A stretch of 13,285 bases of DNA from JBKPCD01 sp046727175 (lineage in GTDB: Bacteria; Acidobacteriota; Vicinamibacteria; Vicinamibacterales; 2-12-FULL-66-21), in assembly GCA_046727175.1 (NCBI GenBank), contig JBKPCD010000232.1, positions 1-13,285 on the forward strand, given 5' to 3'. Positions 1-7,075 of this stretch are shown in pieces (the stretch's first letter is position 1; every line of letters starts with the position of its first letter). The translations under genes were made by a program, and so were the position numbers. The notes under the pieces were generated by a model. It saw only the letters and a list, made by a program, of their open reading frames with translations. It did not search any database and was not told where the DNA came from.

Positions 1-151
1 CCACACATCGGCGCGATCTACGGTGTGGAGGAGGCAGACGGCGCCCCTCATGTCTCCTCACGTCGCAGCGTCACGGAACGGAGAGTGGATTCTGTACGTG
101 CAGTACCACAACTGGGGCAGCGACATTCATCTCTTGGAGGGTTCTTGGTAG
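1..151 (+). pseudogene. Remnant of a Ser/Thr kinase with PD40 propeller (5' cut by contig edge, internally collapsed)
   Basis: Frame 1 of the first 42 bases reads PHIGAIYGVEEADG. This matches residues 140-153 of the two kinases downstream (PNIGGIYGLHEAEG and PSIGAIYGLEETDG), the stretch around strands 4 and 5 of the kinase N-lobe. After about base 43 the kinase match ends. Frame 2 then reads SPHVAASRNGEWILYVQYH and on to a TAG at 149-151. That has the pattern of the last blade of a PD40/TolB-like propeller (S-x-x-G-x-W-I-L-Y ... GSDIHLL), the normal C-terminus of this kinase class. About 2.4 kb of kinase and propeller is therefore missing and the frame changes at the junction. It could be a real deletion relic or a misjoin at the contig end, where repeats of this family would confuse assembly. 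The intact sigma gene starts 13 bp after the stop, the same order as in the downstream units. Confidence 0.6.
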
Positions 152-164
152 CGCGGTCTCTAGA

Positions 165-782
165 ATGAGCCAACCCACGGATCGCCCAGGAGTCGAGCCG
201 GCCGACGAACGACGCCGTCACGTCACCACGTTGCTGGTCAACTGGACGGAAGGAGACGATGCGGCGCTGCAGGAACTGCTGCCGCTCGTCTACGAGGAGC
301 TGCGCCGTCTGGCGCGAAGACAAATGGCCGGTGAGCGTGAAGGTCACGTGCTTCAGCCCACCGCGCTGGTGAACGAGGCGTTTCTCCGACTCGTCGACAT
401 TCACCACGTCCAGTGGCGGAACCGGACGCACTTCTTCGCGATGGCGGCACGATTGATGCGGCGTATTCTCGTCGAGCACGCCCGCGCGCGGGCGTTTCAG
501 AAGCGTGGCGGCGGGGCCCCGCACGTGACGTTCGACGAGAACGTAGCAGCGCCGTCGTCGGCGTCACACGATCTGGTGGCGCTCGACGATGCGCTCAAGG
601 CGTTAGCCGTGGATCACGAGCGAAAGGCACGGGTCGTGGAGCTGCGATACTTCGGCGGGTTGTCCGTCGAAGAAACCGCCGGCGTACTCGACGTCTCCCC
701 CGAGACGGTGATGCGGGACTGGAAGTTCGCGAAGAACTGGCTCTTGCGCGAGCTCTCGCGTCAGTCGAAGCGGCACGGGTAA
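165..782 (+). CDS. ECF-family RNA polymerase sigma factor
   Basis: A 205-aa alternative sigma factor that would direct RNA polymerase to a specific promoter set. Region 2 spans about residues 23-110, including LQPTALVNEAFLRLV (63-77) and NRTHFFAMAARLMRRILVEHARAR (86-109), both typical of the acidobacterial/planctomycetal ECF type (Pfam Sigma70_ECF). Region 4 spans about 138-198, with a helix-turn-helix at LSVEETAGVLDVSPETVMRD. No anti-sigma gene is adjacent. Instead a receptor-like Ser/Thr kinase starts 25 bp after the stop, so kinase signalling may control this sigma factor (inference). The ATG at 165 is the only reasonable start, because the next Met is residue 54. There is no Shine-Dalgarno at normal spacing; the nearest GGAGGG (136-141) is 23 nt away. 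The 11-mer TAGAATGAGCC around the start (161-171) recurs at 3744-3754 before the decayed second copy. Confidence 0.93.
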   Translation: MSQPTDRPGVEPADERRRHVTTLLVNWTEGDDAALQELLPLVYEELRRLARRQMAGEREGHVLQPTALVNEAFLRLVDIHHVQWRNRTHFFAMAARLMRRILVEHARARAFQKRGGGAPHVTFDENVAAPSSASHDLVALDDALKALAVDHERKARVVELRYFGGLSVEETAGVLDVSPETVMRDWKFAKNWLLRELSRQSKRHG

Positions 783-807
783 CGGATTTGGCCGGCGCCC
801 ATGGGAT

Positions 808-3699
808 ATGGCATCTGAACGGGCGGCTCGCATTTCGGATCTGTATCACCGAGCGCTGTCGCGCCGGCCAGAAGACCGCGATGCCTTCCTGAACGAGGTC
901 TGTGCGGGCGACGAGGGGCTGCGACGCGAAGTCGAATCGCTGCTGCGATACGAGTCCGACTCGCCAGAGTTCCTGGAGACTCCAGCCGCCGCGGGACTCG
1001 GTCCGGACTTCGCTGGAATGTCGCAGATGCTCGGGCGTGACTTCGGCCCGTACCGAGTCCTCGCGCCGCTCGGCAAAGGCGGAATGGGCGAGGTGTATCG
1101 CGCACGCGATAGCAAGCTGGGTCGTGAGGTCGCGCTCAAGTTCCTGCCCGCACACCTCATTGCCGATCCGGAACGCCGTGCCCGTTTCGCGCGTGAGGCA
1201 CGGCTGCTCGCCACGCTGAATCATCCGAACATTGGCGGCATTTACGGATTGCACGAAGCTGAGGGTCTGAGCGCGTTGGTCCTCGAGCTCGTTGAAGGCT
1301 CGACGCTCGCCGACCGCTTGCAGCACGGCGCCATGAAGATCTCCGAGACATTGGCGATCGCGAGCCAGATCGCCGAAGCGCTCGAGGCTGCGCACGAAAA
1401 GGGAATCGTCCATCGCGATCTGAAGCCAGCCAACGTCGTCCTCCGGAAGGCCGGCGCTTCCGGAACGTCCGGTAGCGGTATCCGAGCGAAGGTGCTCGAT
1501 TTCGGATTGGCCAAGCCGACCGTGCTCATCGGCCCTGATGCGCCAACTGTGCACACAGCGGGCTCGTTCGAGCGCACCGCCGAAGGGCGGATTGTCGGGA
1601 CGCCGGCGTACATGAGTCCCGAACAGACGCGTGGTCAGGGTGTGGACAAGCGCACCGACATCTGGTCGTTCGGGTGCGTCCTCTTCGAGATGCTCTCCGG
1701 ACACCGGCCCTTCGAGTCGAACACCGCGACCGACACGTTCGCGCGCGTTCTCGAGCACGAACCGGACTGGTCCGTCTTGCCCGCCTCCACGCCGGACGCC
1801 GCTCGCAAGCTGCTCAAGCGATGTCTCGAGAAAGATCTGTCGCGGCGACTGCGCGACATCGGCGATGCGCGACTGGAGCTGGAGGACGCCCACGCTGCCG
1901 CATCGCCCGGGGGCGCCGGCTCGCTCTCGAACAACGCCGGATCGCGCCCTCGCGCGCGGCTCACGTGGCGCACTCTGGCCGTCGTCGTCGCATCGCTCAT
2001 CGGCGGCAGCGTGGTGGCGGGCGCATGGCTGCTTCAACGCCGGGGGCCCGCGCTTTCGAACCCGATCGAAAACGCACTGTTCAGCCGCATCACGAACTTC
2101 GAGGGAACGGAGCGCAGCGCGGCGGTTTCACGCGACGGCAGATTCGTGGCGTTCCGATCGGATCGCGACGGCCCTTTCGACGTCTGGCTTACACAAATCG
2201 GCACCGGGCAGTTCGTCAACGTCACGAAAGGCATCGATGACGAGTTCTCCACCGAGATCCCCAGCGGCGGGTTCTCGGGAGATGGATCCGGGATTTGGCT
2301 CAGTGGGGGCATCGGCCGGCGGCTGCGGATTCTGCCCTTGATGGGCGGTACACCACACCCTTTCCTCCCGGACAACACGGTCTCGGTCGCGTGGTCTCCG
2401 GACGGCACCCGCGTGGTGTATCACCTGCAGGATGACGGCGATTCAATGTTCGTTGCGGACCGCACGGGAGCCAACGCGCGTTTGGTATATCGACGCAAGG
2501 CAAACGAGCACAATCATTTTCCGATCTGGTCGGTCGATGGGCAGTGGATTTACTTCACGAGTGGGACGCCGGAAACCAAGGAAATGGATATCTGGCGGAT
2601 TTCTCCTGAGGGTGGATCGCCGGAACGTCTGACCAGGCACAACAGCGATGTCGTGTACCCGACCCCCATTGATTCGACTACGCTCGTCTATGTCGCCGAC
2701 GACGAGCGTCGCTCGGGTCCAGCGCTCTGGGCGCTGGACGTCGTCCGCAAGCTGACGCGCCGCTTGAGTTTCGGCGTCGAACAGTACATGTCGATTTCCG
2801 CGACGGCGGACGGTAGCCGTCTGGTCGCGACGGTGTCCAATCCAAGTGCTACCTTGTGGAGCATCCCCATACTGACCGATCGCCTGGCTGAGGAAGCCGA
2901 TGTCAAGCCATTGCACCTGCCAACGGCGCAGTCGAAGGCGCCGCGCTTTGGGGCAGGTTCGCTGTTCTATCTGTCGTCGATCGGTGCCGGTGACGGCGTG
3001 TGGCGATTCGACGACCCGCAGTCCACGGAGATATGGAAGGGTGCCGACGGCTCGGTGCTCGCTCCGCCCGACGTGTCCCGCGACGGGCAGAAGGTGGTCA
3101 TCGTCCTTCGCCGGAACGGAAAGCTCCAGTTGCATGTTTTGTCGGCAGAAGGCGGTGAGCTGCGCGCGCTCGCGGACTCCATCGACGTGCGCGGCGCCGC
3201 GGCATGGTCACCCGACGGCAAATGGATCGTGGTCCGCGGGAACGAGCACGAGAGCCCGGGACTGTTCAAAGTACCCGCTGATGGCGGCAACCCGATCCGC
3301 CTGACGACCGGTGTCGCGCTGAATCCCATCTGGTCGCCCGATGGAAATCTGATCGCGTATGCGGGCCGGAACGTGTCTATCTACACGCCGCTGCTCGGCG
3401 TGCGCCCCGATGGCACACCCGTGAAGCTCCCGCCGATCAAGTTTCGGCGTGAGGGGGAGCGCATTCGGTTCACGCCGGACGGCAAAGCCCTGATTTACAT
3501 GCAGGGCGACCTGCGCGGCCAGGACTTTTGGAGCCTCGATCTGACGACAATGAAAACCCGACCGCTCACGCGGTTGACGCAGCGCGACACGATGCGCACG
3601 TTCGACGTATCGCCTGACGGGAAGCAGATCGTCTTCGATCGGCTCCGTGACAACTCGGACATCGTGCTGATCGATCGCCAGCGAGCCGCATCGCGTTGA
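808..3699 (+). CDS. Receptor-like Ser/Thr protein kinase with PD40/TolB-like C-terminal propeller (copy 1)
   Basis: A 963-aa membrane kinase of the bacterial Hanks/PknB type. Residues 1-75 form a helical N-terminal segment (LRREVESLLRYE). The kinase domain runs from about 79 to 345: glycine loop GKGGMG (90-94), VALK lysine K111, catalytic loop HRDLKPAN (202-209), DFG (231-233) and GTPAYMSPEQ (264-273). All key residues are present, so it should be active. A polar linker (361-386) leads to one membrane helix (about 388-409, TLAVVVASLIGGSVVAGAWLL). The rest is a probably periplasmic beta-propeller with PD40-type blades (SRDGRF 441, SPDGTR 530, SVDGQW 575, SPDGKW 801, SPDGNL 843, SPDGKQ 935). 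It likely senses an unknown extracytoplasmic signal. The start at 808 is the in-frame ATG; the ATG at 801 is out of frame. No clear ribosome site is visible, and it lies 25 bp behind the sigma gene, probably in one operon. Confidence 0.93.
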   Translation: MASERAARISDLYHRALSRRPEDRDAFLNEVCAGDEGLRREVESLLRYESDSPEFLETPAAAGLGPDFAGMSQMLGRDFGPYRVLAPLGKGGMGEVYRARDSKLGREVALKFLPAHLIADPERRARFAREARLLATLNHPNIGGIYGLHEAEGLSALVLELVEGSTLADRLQHGAMKISETLAIASQIAEALEAAHEKGIVHRDLKPANVVLRKAGASGTSGSGIRAKVLDFGLAKPTVLIGPDAPTVHTAGSFERTAEGRIVGTPAYMSPEQTRGQGVDKRTDIWSFGCVLFEMLSGHRPFESNTATDTFARVLEHEPDWSVLPASTPDAARKLLKRCLEKDLSRRLRDIGDARLELEDAHAAASPGGAGSLSNNAGSRPRARLTWRTLAVVVASLIGGSVVAGAWLLQRRGPALSNPIENALFSRITNFEGTERSAAVSRDGRFVAFRSDRDGPFDVWLTQIGTGQFVNVTKGIDDEFSTEIPSGGFSGDGSGIWLSGGIGRRLRILPLMGGTPHPFLPDNTVSVAWSPDGTRVVYHLQDDGDSMFVADRTGANARLVYRRKANEHNHFPIWSVDGQWIYFTSGTPETKEMDIWRISPEGGSPERLTRHNSDVVYPTPIDSTTLVYVADDERRSGPALWALDVVRKLTRRLSFGVEQYMSISATADGSRLVATVSNPSATLWSIPILTDRLAEEADVKPLHLPTAQSKAPRFGAGSLFYLSSIGAGDGVWRFDDPQSTEIWKGADGSVLAPPDVSRDGQKVVIVLRRNGKLQLHVLSAEGGELRALADSIDVRGAAAWSPDGKWIVVRGNEHESPGLFKVPADGGNPIRLTTGVALNPIWSPDGNLIAYAGRNVSIYTPLLGVRPDGTPVKLPPIKFRREGERIRFTPDGKALIYMQGDLRGQDFWSLDLTTMKTRPLTRLTQRDTMRTFDVSPDGKQIVFDRLRDNSDIVLIDRQRAASR

Positions 3700-3747
3700 C
3701 CGCCACGCCAAGGAGGCGCCGAGCGCGGTCTGTTGTTCCGTCGTAGA

Positions 3748-3900
3748 ATGAGCCGACTCATGGACAAAACTGAAGACTGGAAGTAGAGCCGGAGACGTTA
3801 CGGTGGTGTCCGCCGAACGACTGACCGTGAGCGCGACTGGAAGTTCGCGAAGAACTGGCTCCTGCGGGAGTTCTCCCGAGAGGCGAAACGGCACGGATAA
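3748..3900 (+). pseudogene. Decayed second ECF sigma factor gene (start region plus last 21 codons)
   Basis: This sits exactly where a sigma gene is expected, between kinase copy 1 and kinase copy 2. The 5' edge keeps TAGAATGAGCC, shared with the intact sigma gene, and reads MSRLMDKTEDWK before TAG (3784-3786). The 3' end reads DWKFAKNWLLREFSREAKRHG and then TAA (3898-3900). It matches residues 185-205 of the intact sigma factor, and 27 bases are identical (3835-3861 against 717-743). Start and tail are in the same frame, but about 170 codons are missing and the TAG blocks translation. The 10-mer GACTGGAAGT occurs at 3775 and again at 3835, which may mark a recombination or slippage junction. 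Bases 3790-3803 loosely resemble 698-714 (the SPETV helix). A small chance remains that the tail is kept for translational coupling to the kinase 22 bp downstream. Confidence 0.82.
3775..3844 (+). repeat. 10-bp direct repeat GACTGGAAGT inside the sigma relic
   Basis: GACTGGAAGT occurs at 3775-3784 and 3835-3844, 60 bp apart, and at 717-726 in the intact sigma gene, where it encodes D185-W-K at the end of the region 4 helix-turn-helix. The second copy here continues in register with the intact gene, but the first copy diverges directly into a stop codon. The arrangement fits deletion or partial duplication during loss of the second sigma gene. That mechanism is inferred. Confidence 0.55.
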
Positions 3901-3922
3901 CGGTCGACCCCGCTAACCCCAC

Positions 3923-6805
3923 ATGGCGTCTGAACGATCAGCTCGCCTCTCCCATCTGTATCACGCAGCGTTGTCCCGCCGGCCCGAGGACCGTAATGCC
4001 TTCTTGAACGAAGCATGCGCGGACGACGAGGCACTGCGACGCGAGGTCGAATCGCTGCTGCGGTACGAGTCCGACTCGCCGGAGTTCCTTGAAAATCCTG
4101 CAGCGCCGGGTCTTCCGTCGGACCTCGGCGGAATGACGCAGATGCTGGGCCGCGATTTCGGCCCGTATCGAATCCTCGCCCCTCTCGGCAAAGGCGGCAT
4201 GGGCGAGGTGTATCGCGCGCGGGACAGCAAGCTGGGTCGTGAGGTTGCGCTCAAGTTCCTGCCGCCGCATTTCATCGCGGATCCTGAACGGCGCGCCCGA
4301 TTCGCGCGCGAAGCACGGCTGCTCGCGACGCTCAATCATCCGTCCATCGGCGCCATCTATGGTTTGGAAGAAACCGACGGCCTCATTGCGCTGGTCCTCG
4401 AGCTCGTCGAAGGCCCGACACTCGCGGATCGCTTGCAGCGCGGACCCCTGAGGACCTCCGAGGCCCTGGCCATCGCGCGCCAGATTGCCGAAGCACTCGA
4501 GGCCGCGCACGACAAAGGCATCATCCATCGCGATCTGAAACCCGCGAACATCGTCCTCCAGAAGGCCGGAGGGTCCGGGACGTCGGGAAGCGACATTCGT
4601 GCGAAGGTGCTCGATTTCGGGTTGGCGAAGCCGATCGTGCTCCTCGGTCCCGACGCGCCGACGGTGCATCCCGCGGGGTCGTTCGACGGGACCGCCGAGG
4701 GGCGGATAGTCGGCACGCCGGCGTATATGAGCCCGGAACAGACGCGCGGCCAGGGGGTGGACAAGCGCACCGACATCTGGGCCTTCGGATGTCTTCTCTT
4801 CGAGATGCTCTCCGGCCGACGGCCATTTGAGGGGAACACGGCGACCGACACCTTCGCTCGCATCCTCGAGCACGACCCGGAGTGGTCCTTGTTGCCTGCC
4901 GCGACGCCGGATCCCGCTCGCAGGCTGCTCAAACGATGTCTCGAAAAGGATCTGTCGCGGCGGCTGCGCGACATCGGCGACGCGCGATTGGAGCTGGAGG
5001 ACGCCCGGGCGACGCCGTCCTCCGGCTCATTCGTGGCCGATGGCCGCTTACAGTCTCGCGTGGCGGTCAGGTGGCGCACTCTGGCCGTCGTCGTCGCATC
5101 CTTCATCGGCGGTAGTGCCGTGGCCGGAACATGGCTACTTCAGACGCGAGAGCCGCCACCTCCAAACCCGCTCGAAAACGCGCTGTTCAGTCGCGTCACG
5201 AACTTCGAGGGAACGGAGCGCAGCGCGTCGATTTCACGAGACGGCAGGTTCGTGGCGTTCCGGTCGGATCAACAGGGCCCATTCGACGTCTGGCTCACTC
5301 AAATCGGCACCGGCCAATTCCGCAATCTGACAAATGGCATCGATGACGAATTCTCCACCGATACACCGAGCTGCGGTTTCAACGGAGACGGATCCGGGAT
5401 TTGGCTCAGCGGCGGGGTCGGCCGGCGATTCCGGCTTTTGCCCTTGATTGGCGGCACGCCACGTCCATTTCTCCCCGACAGCACCGTGACGGTGGCGTGG
5501 TCTCTGGATGGCACGCGGGTCGCCTATCACTTACAGGACGACGGTGATTCAATGTTCGTTGCCGACCGTACGGGGGCAAACGCGCGTTTGATCTTTCGAC
5601 GCAAGGCAAACGAGCACAATCATTTTCCGATCTGGTCGGTCGACGGTCAGTGGATTTACTTCACGAGTGGCACGCCGGAAACGAACGAAATGGACATCTG
5701 GCGCATTTCTCCGGATGGCGGATCACCGGAACGGCTGACCAGCCACAACAGTTATGTGGCGTACCCTACGCCCATCGACTCGGGCACGCTGCTCTATGTC
5801 GCGCAGGATGAGAACGGCTCGGGACCGTGGCTGTGGACGCTCGATGTGGCTCGCAAGCTGACGCACCAAGTGAGCTTCGGCCTCGAAAAATACATGTCGA
5901 TTTCGGCGACATCCGACGGCAGCCGTGTGGTGGCGACGGTGGCCAATCCAAGCGCCAGCTTGTGGAGCGTGCCGATACTGGCAGATCGCGTGGCCGAGGA
6001 GAATGATGTAAGACCGTTCTTGCTGTCCACGGCATACGCCAGTGCGCCGAGGTTCGGCCGTGACTCACTGTTCTATCTGTCGTCGCTGGGCGCCGGTGAC
6101 GGCGTGTGGCGATTCGATAATGGACAGCCCACGGAGATCTGGAAGGGTGCCGACGGCTCGGTTCTCGCTCCGCCGGACGTTTCCCACGACGGCCGGAACG
6201 TGGCAATGGTCCTCCGGCGCAAGGGAAGGCTCCAGCTGCATGTGCTCTCGGCGGAAGACGGTGAGGTTCGGGCGTTGGCCGATTCGATCGACGTGCGTGG
6301 CGCGGCGTCATGGTCGCCCGACGGCAAATGGATCGTCGTGCGGGGGAACGAGCACGACAACCCGGGACTGTTCAAAGTGCCGGCTGACGGCGGTAAACCG
6401 ATCCGCTTGACGATGGGTGCGGCGCTCAATCCCGTATGGTCACCCGAAGGCAACATCATCGCGTATGCGGGACGGAACGTCTCCGCCTACGCACCGCTGC
6501 TCGCCATCCGACCAGATGGAAGCTCCGTTCAACTGCCGCCAATCCAGCTTCGGCGCGACGGCGAACGGATTCGGTTCACGCAGGACGGCAAAGCCCTGAT
6601 CTACATGCAGGGCGAACTCCGCGCGCAGAACTTCTGGCGTCTCGATCTGACGACGATGACCGCGCGTCCACTCACGCAGTTGAAGCAGCGGGACACGATG
6701 CGCACGTTCGACGTGACGCCGGACGGAAAGCAGATCGTGTTCGATCGCCTGCGCGACAATTCGGATATCGTACTGATCGATCGTCAGAGATCTGCCTCGC
6801 GATGA
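3923..6805 (+). CDS. Receptor-like Ser/Thr protein kinase with PD40/TolB-like C-terminal propeller (copy 2)
   Basis: A 960-aa tandem paralogue of the preceding kinase with the same layout: N-terminal helical segment 1-75, kinase domain about 79-345, membrane helix about 385-406 (TLAVVVASFIGGSAVAGTWLL) and a PD40-type propeller to the C-terminus. The catalytic set is intact: GKGGMG (90-94), K111, HRDLKPAN (202-209), DFG (231-233), GTPAYMSPEQ (264-273). By hand count 306 of the first 360 residues match copy 1 without a gap, and residues 260-286 of the activation segment are identical. The linker before the membrane (361-383) shares almost nothing with copy 1. No partner sigma survives: only a relic lies 22 bp upstream, so this kinase may act with the sigma factor at 165-782 or with another target (inference). 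The start ATG aligns exactly with that of copy 1 (MASER) and has no clear Shine-Dalgarno. Confidence 0.93.
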   Translation: MASERSARLSHLYHAALSRRPEDRNAFLNEACADDEALRREVESLLRYESDSPEFLENPAAPGLPSDLGGMTQMLGRDFGPYRILAPLGKGGMGEVYRARDSKLGREVALKFLPPHFIADPERRARFAREARLLATLNHPSIGAIYGLEETDGLIALVLELVEGPTLADRLQRGPLRTSEALAIARQIAEALEAAHDKGIIHRDLKPANIVLQKAGGSGTSGSDIRAKVLDFGLAKPIVLLGPDAPTVHPAGSFDGTAEGRIVGTPAYMSPEQTRGQGVDKRTDIWAFGCLLFEMLSGRRPFEGNTATDTFARILEHDPEWSLLPAATPDPARRLLKRCLEKDLSRRLRDIGDARLELEDARATPSSGSFVADGRLQSRVAVRWRTLAVVVASFIGGSAVAGTWLLQTREPPPPNPLENALFSRVTNFEGTERSASISRDGRFVAFRSDQQGPFDVWLTQIGTGQFRNLTNGIDDEFSTDTPSCGFNGDGSGIWLSGGVGRRFRLLPLIGGTPRPFLPDSTVTVAWSLDGTRVAYHLQDDGDSMFVADRTGANARLIFRRKANEHNHFPIWSVDGQWIYFTSGTPETNEMDIWRISPDGGSPERLTSHNSYVAYPTPIDSGTLLYVAQDENGSGPWLWTLDVARKLTHQVSFGLEKYMSISATSDGSRVVATVANPSASLWSVPILADRVAEENDVRPFLLSTAYASAPRFGRDSLFYLSSLGAGDGVWRFDNGQPTEIWKGADGSVLAPPDVSHDGRNVAMVLRRKGRLQLHVLSAEDGEVRALADSIDVRGAASWSPDGKWIVVRGNEHDNPGLFKVPADGGKPIRLTMGAALNPVWSPEGNIIAYAGRNVSAYAPLLAIRPDGSSVQLPPIQLRRDGERIRFTQDGKALIYMQGELRAQNFWRLDLTTMTARPLTQLKQRDTMRTFDVTPDGKQIVFDRLRDNSDIVLIDRQRSASR

Positions 6806-7062
6806 TCGATTGGGCGGCGCAACGATGTGCTCGATGATCAGGAGGCGAGCCTCCAGAACCAGGCGCGACGGCACGTGGCAAGAACCGCGAGCGCACCGTC
6901 ACCGTTCCACTCGTGCAGAATGCATGATCCACTGTGAGGCGGAAGCCACATGGATCCAGGGTGACCCTTCACGTTGACGCGGGGAAGACACAGGGATGAC
7001 AATGCGCCTGCTGGCCGGGGACACAGGGCAGAGCTGGCCACCGTGAGCGCGAACCTGCGCCC

Positions 7063-7069
7063 GGAGGAG
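7063..7069 (+). promoter_or_regulatory. Ribosome binding site fixing the oxidoreductase start
   Basis: GGAGGAG lies 6 nt before the ATG at 7076. It is the best Shine-Dalgarno in the window and decides against the longer frame that opens at 6974. Confidence 0.75.
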
Positions 7070-7075
7070 CACATC

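Larger units (their letters stand above)
165..6805 (+). repeat. Tandem duplication of an ECF sigma + membrane kinase module
   Basis: Unit A is sigma (165-782) plus kinase (808-3699). Unit B is a sigma relic (3748-3900) plus kinase (3923-6805). The units share the leader words GCGCGGTCT (151-159 and 3723-3731) and TAGAATGAGCC (161 and 3744), the sigma C-terminus, a 22-25 bp sigma-kinase gap and full-length kinase homology. One tract is identical over 48 bases (2490-2537 against 5596-5643). The kinase fragment at 1-151 suggests at least one further unit to the left. Confidence 0.85.

Noticed and set aside
161..166. TAGAAT as a -10 promoter box
   Set aside because: It overlaps the sigma start codon and no -35 lies at the right spacing. 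Its repetition at 3744 is explained by module duplication.
595..2037. Long open frame of 480 codons on the - strand
   Set aside because: It lies antisense to the sigma gene end and kinase copy 1, whose domain match is unambiguous. Long antisense frames are common in GC-rich codon-biased genes, and its translation has no recognisable motif.
3710..3716. AAGGAGG as a ribosome binding site
   Set aside because: No start codon lies at suitable spacing downstream, and the next ATG (3748) is over 30 nt away and leads into the dead sigma relic.
6841..6854. GGAGGCGAGCCTCC hairpin after kinase copy 2 as an intrinsic terminator
   Set aside because: The stem has only 5-6 bp and no T-tract follows; it is too weak to call.
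6974..7075. N-terminal extension of the oxidoreductase from TTG 6974
   Set aside because: The ATG at 7076 has a strong GGAGGAG at 6-nt spacing, and the extension would place the Tat signal far from the N-terminus.
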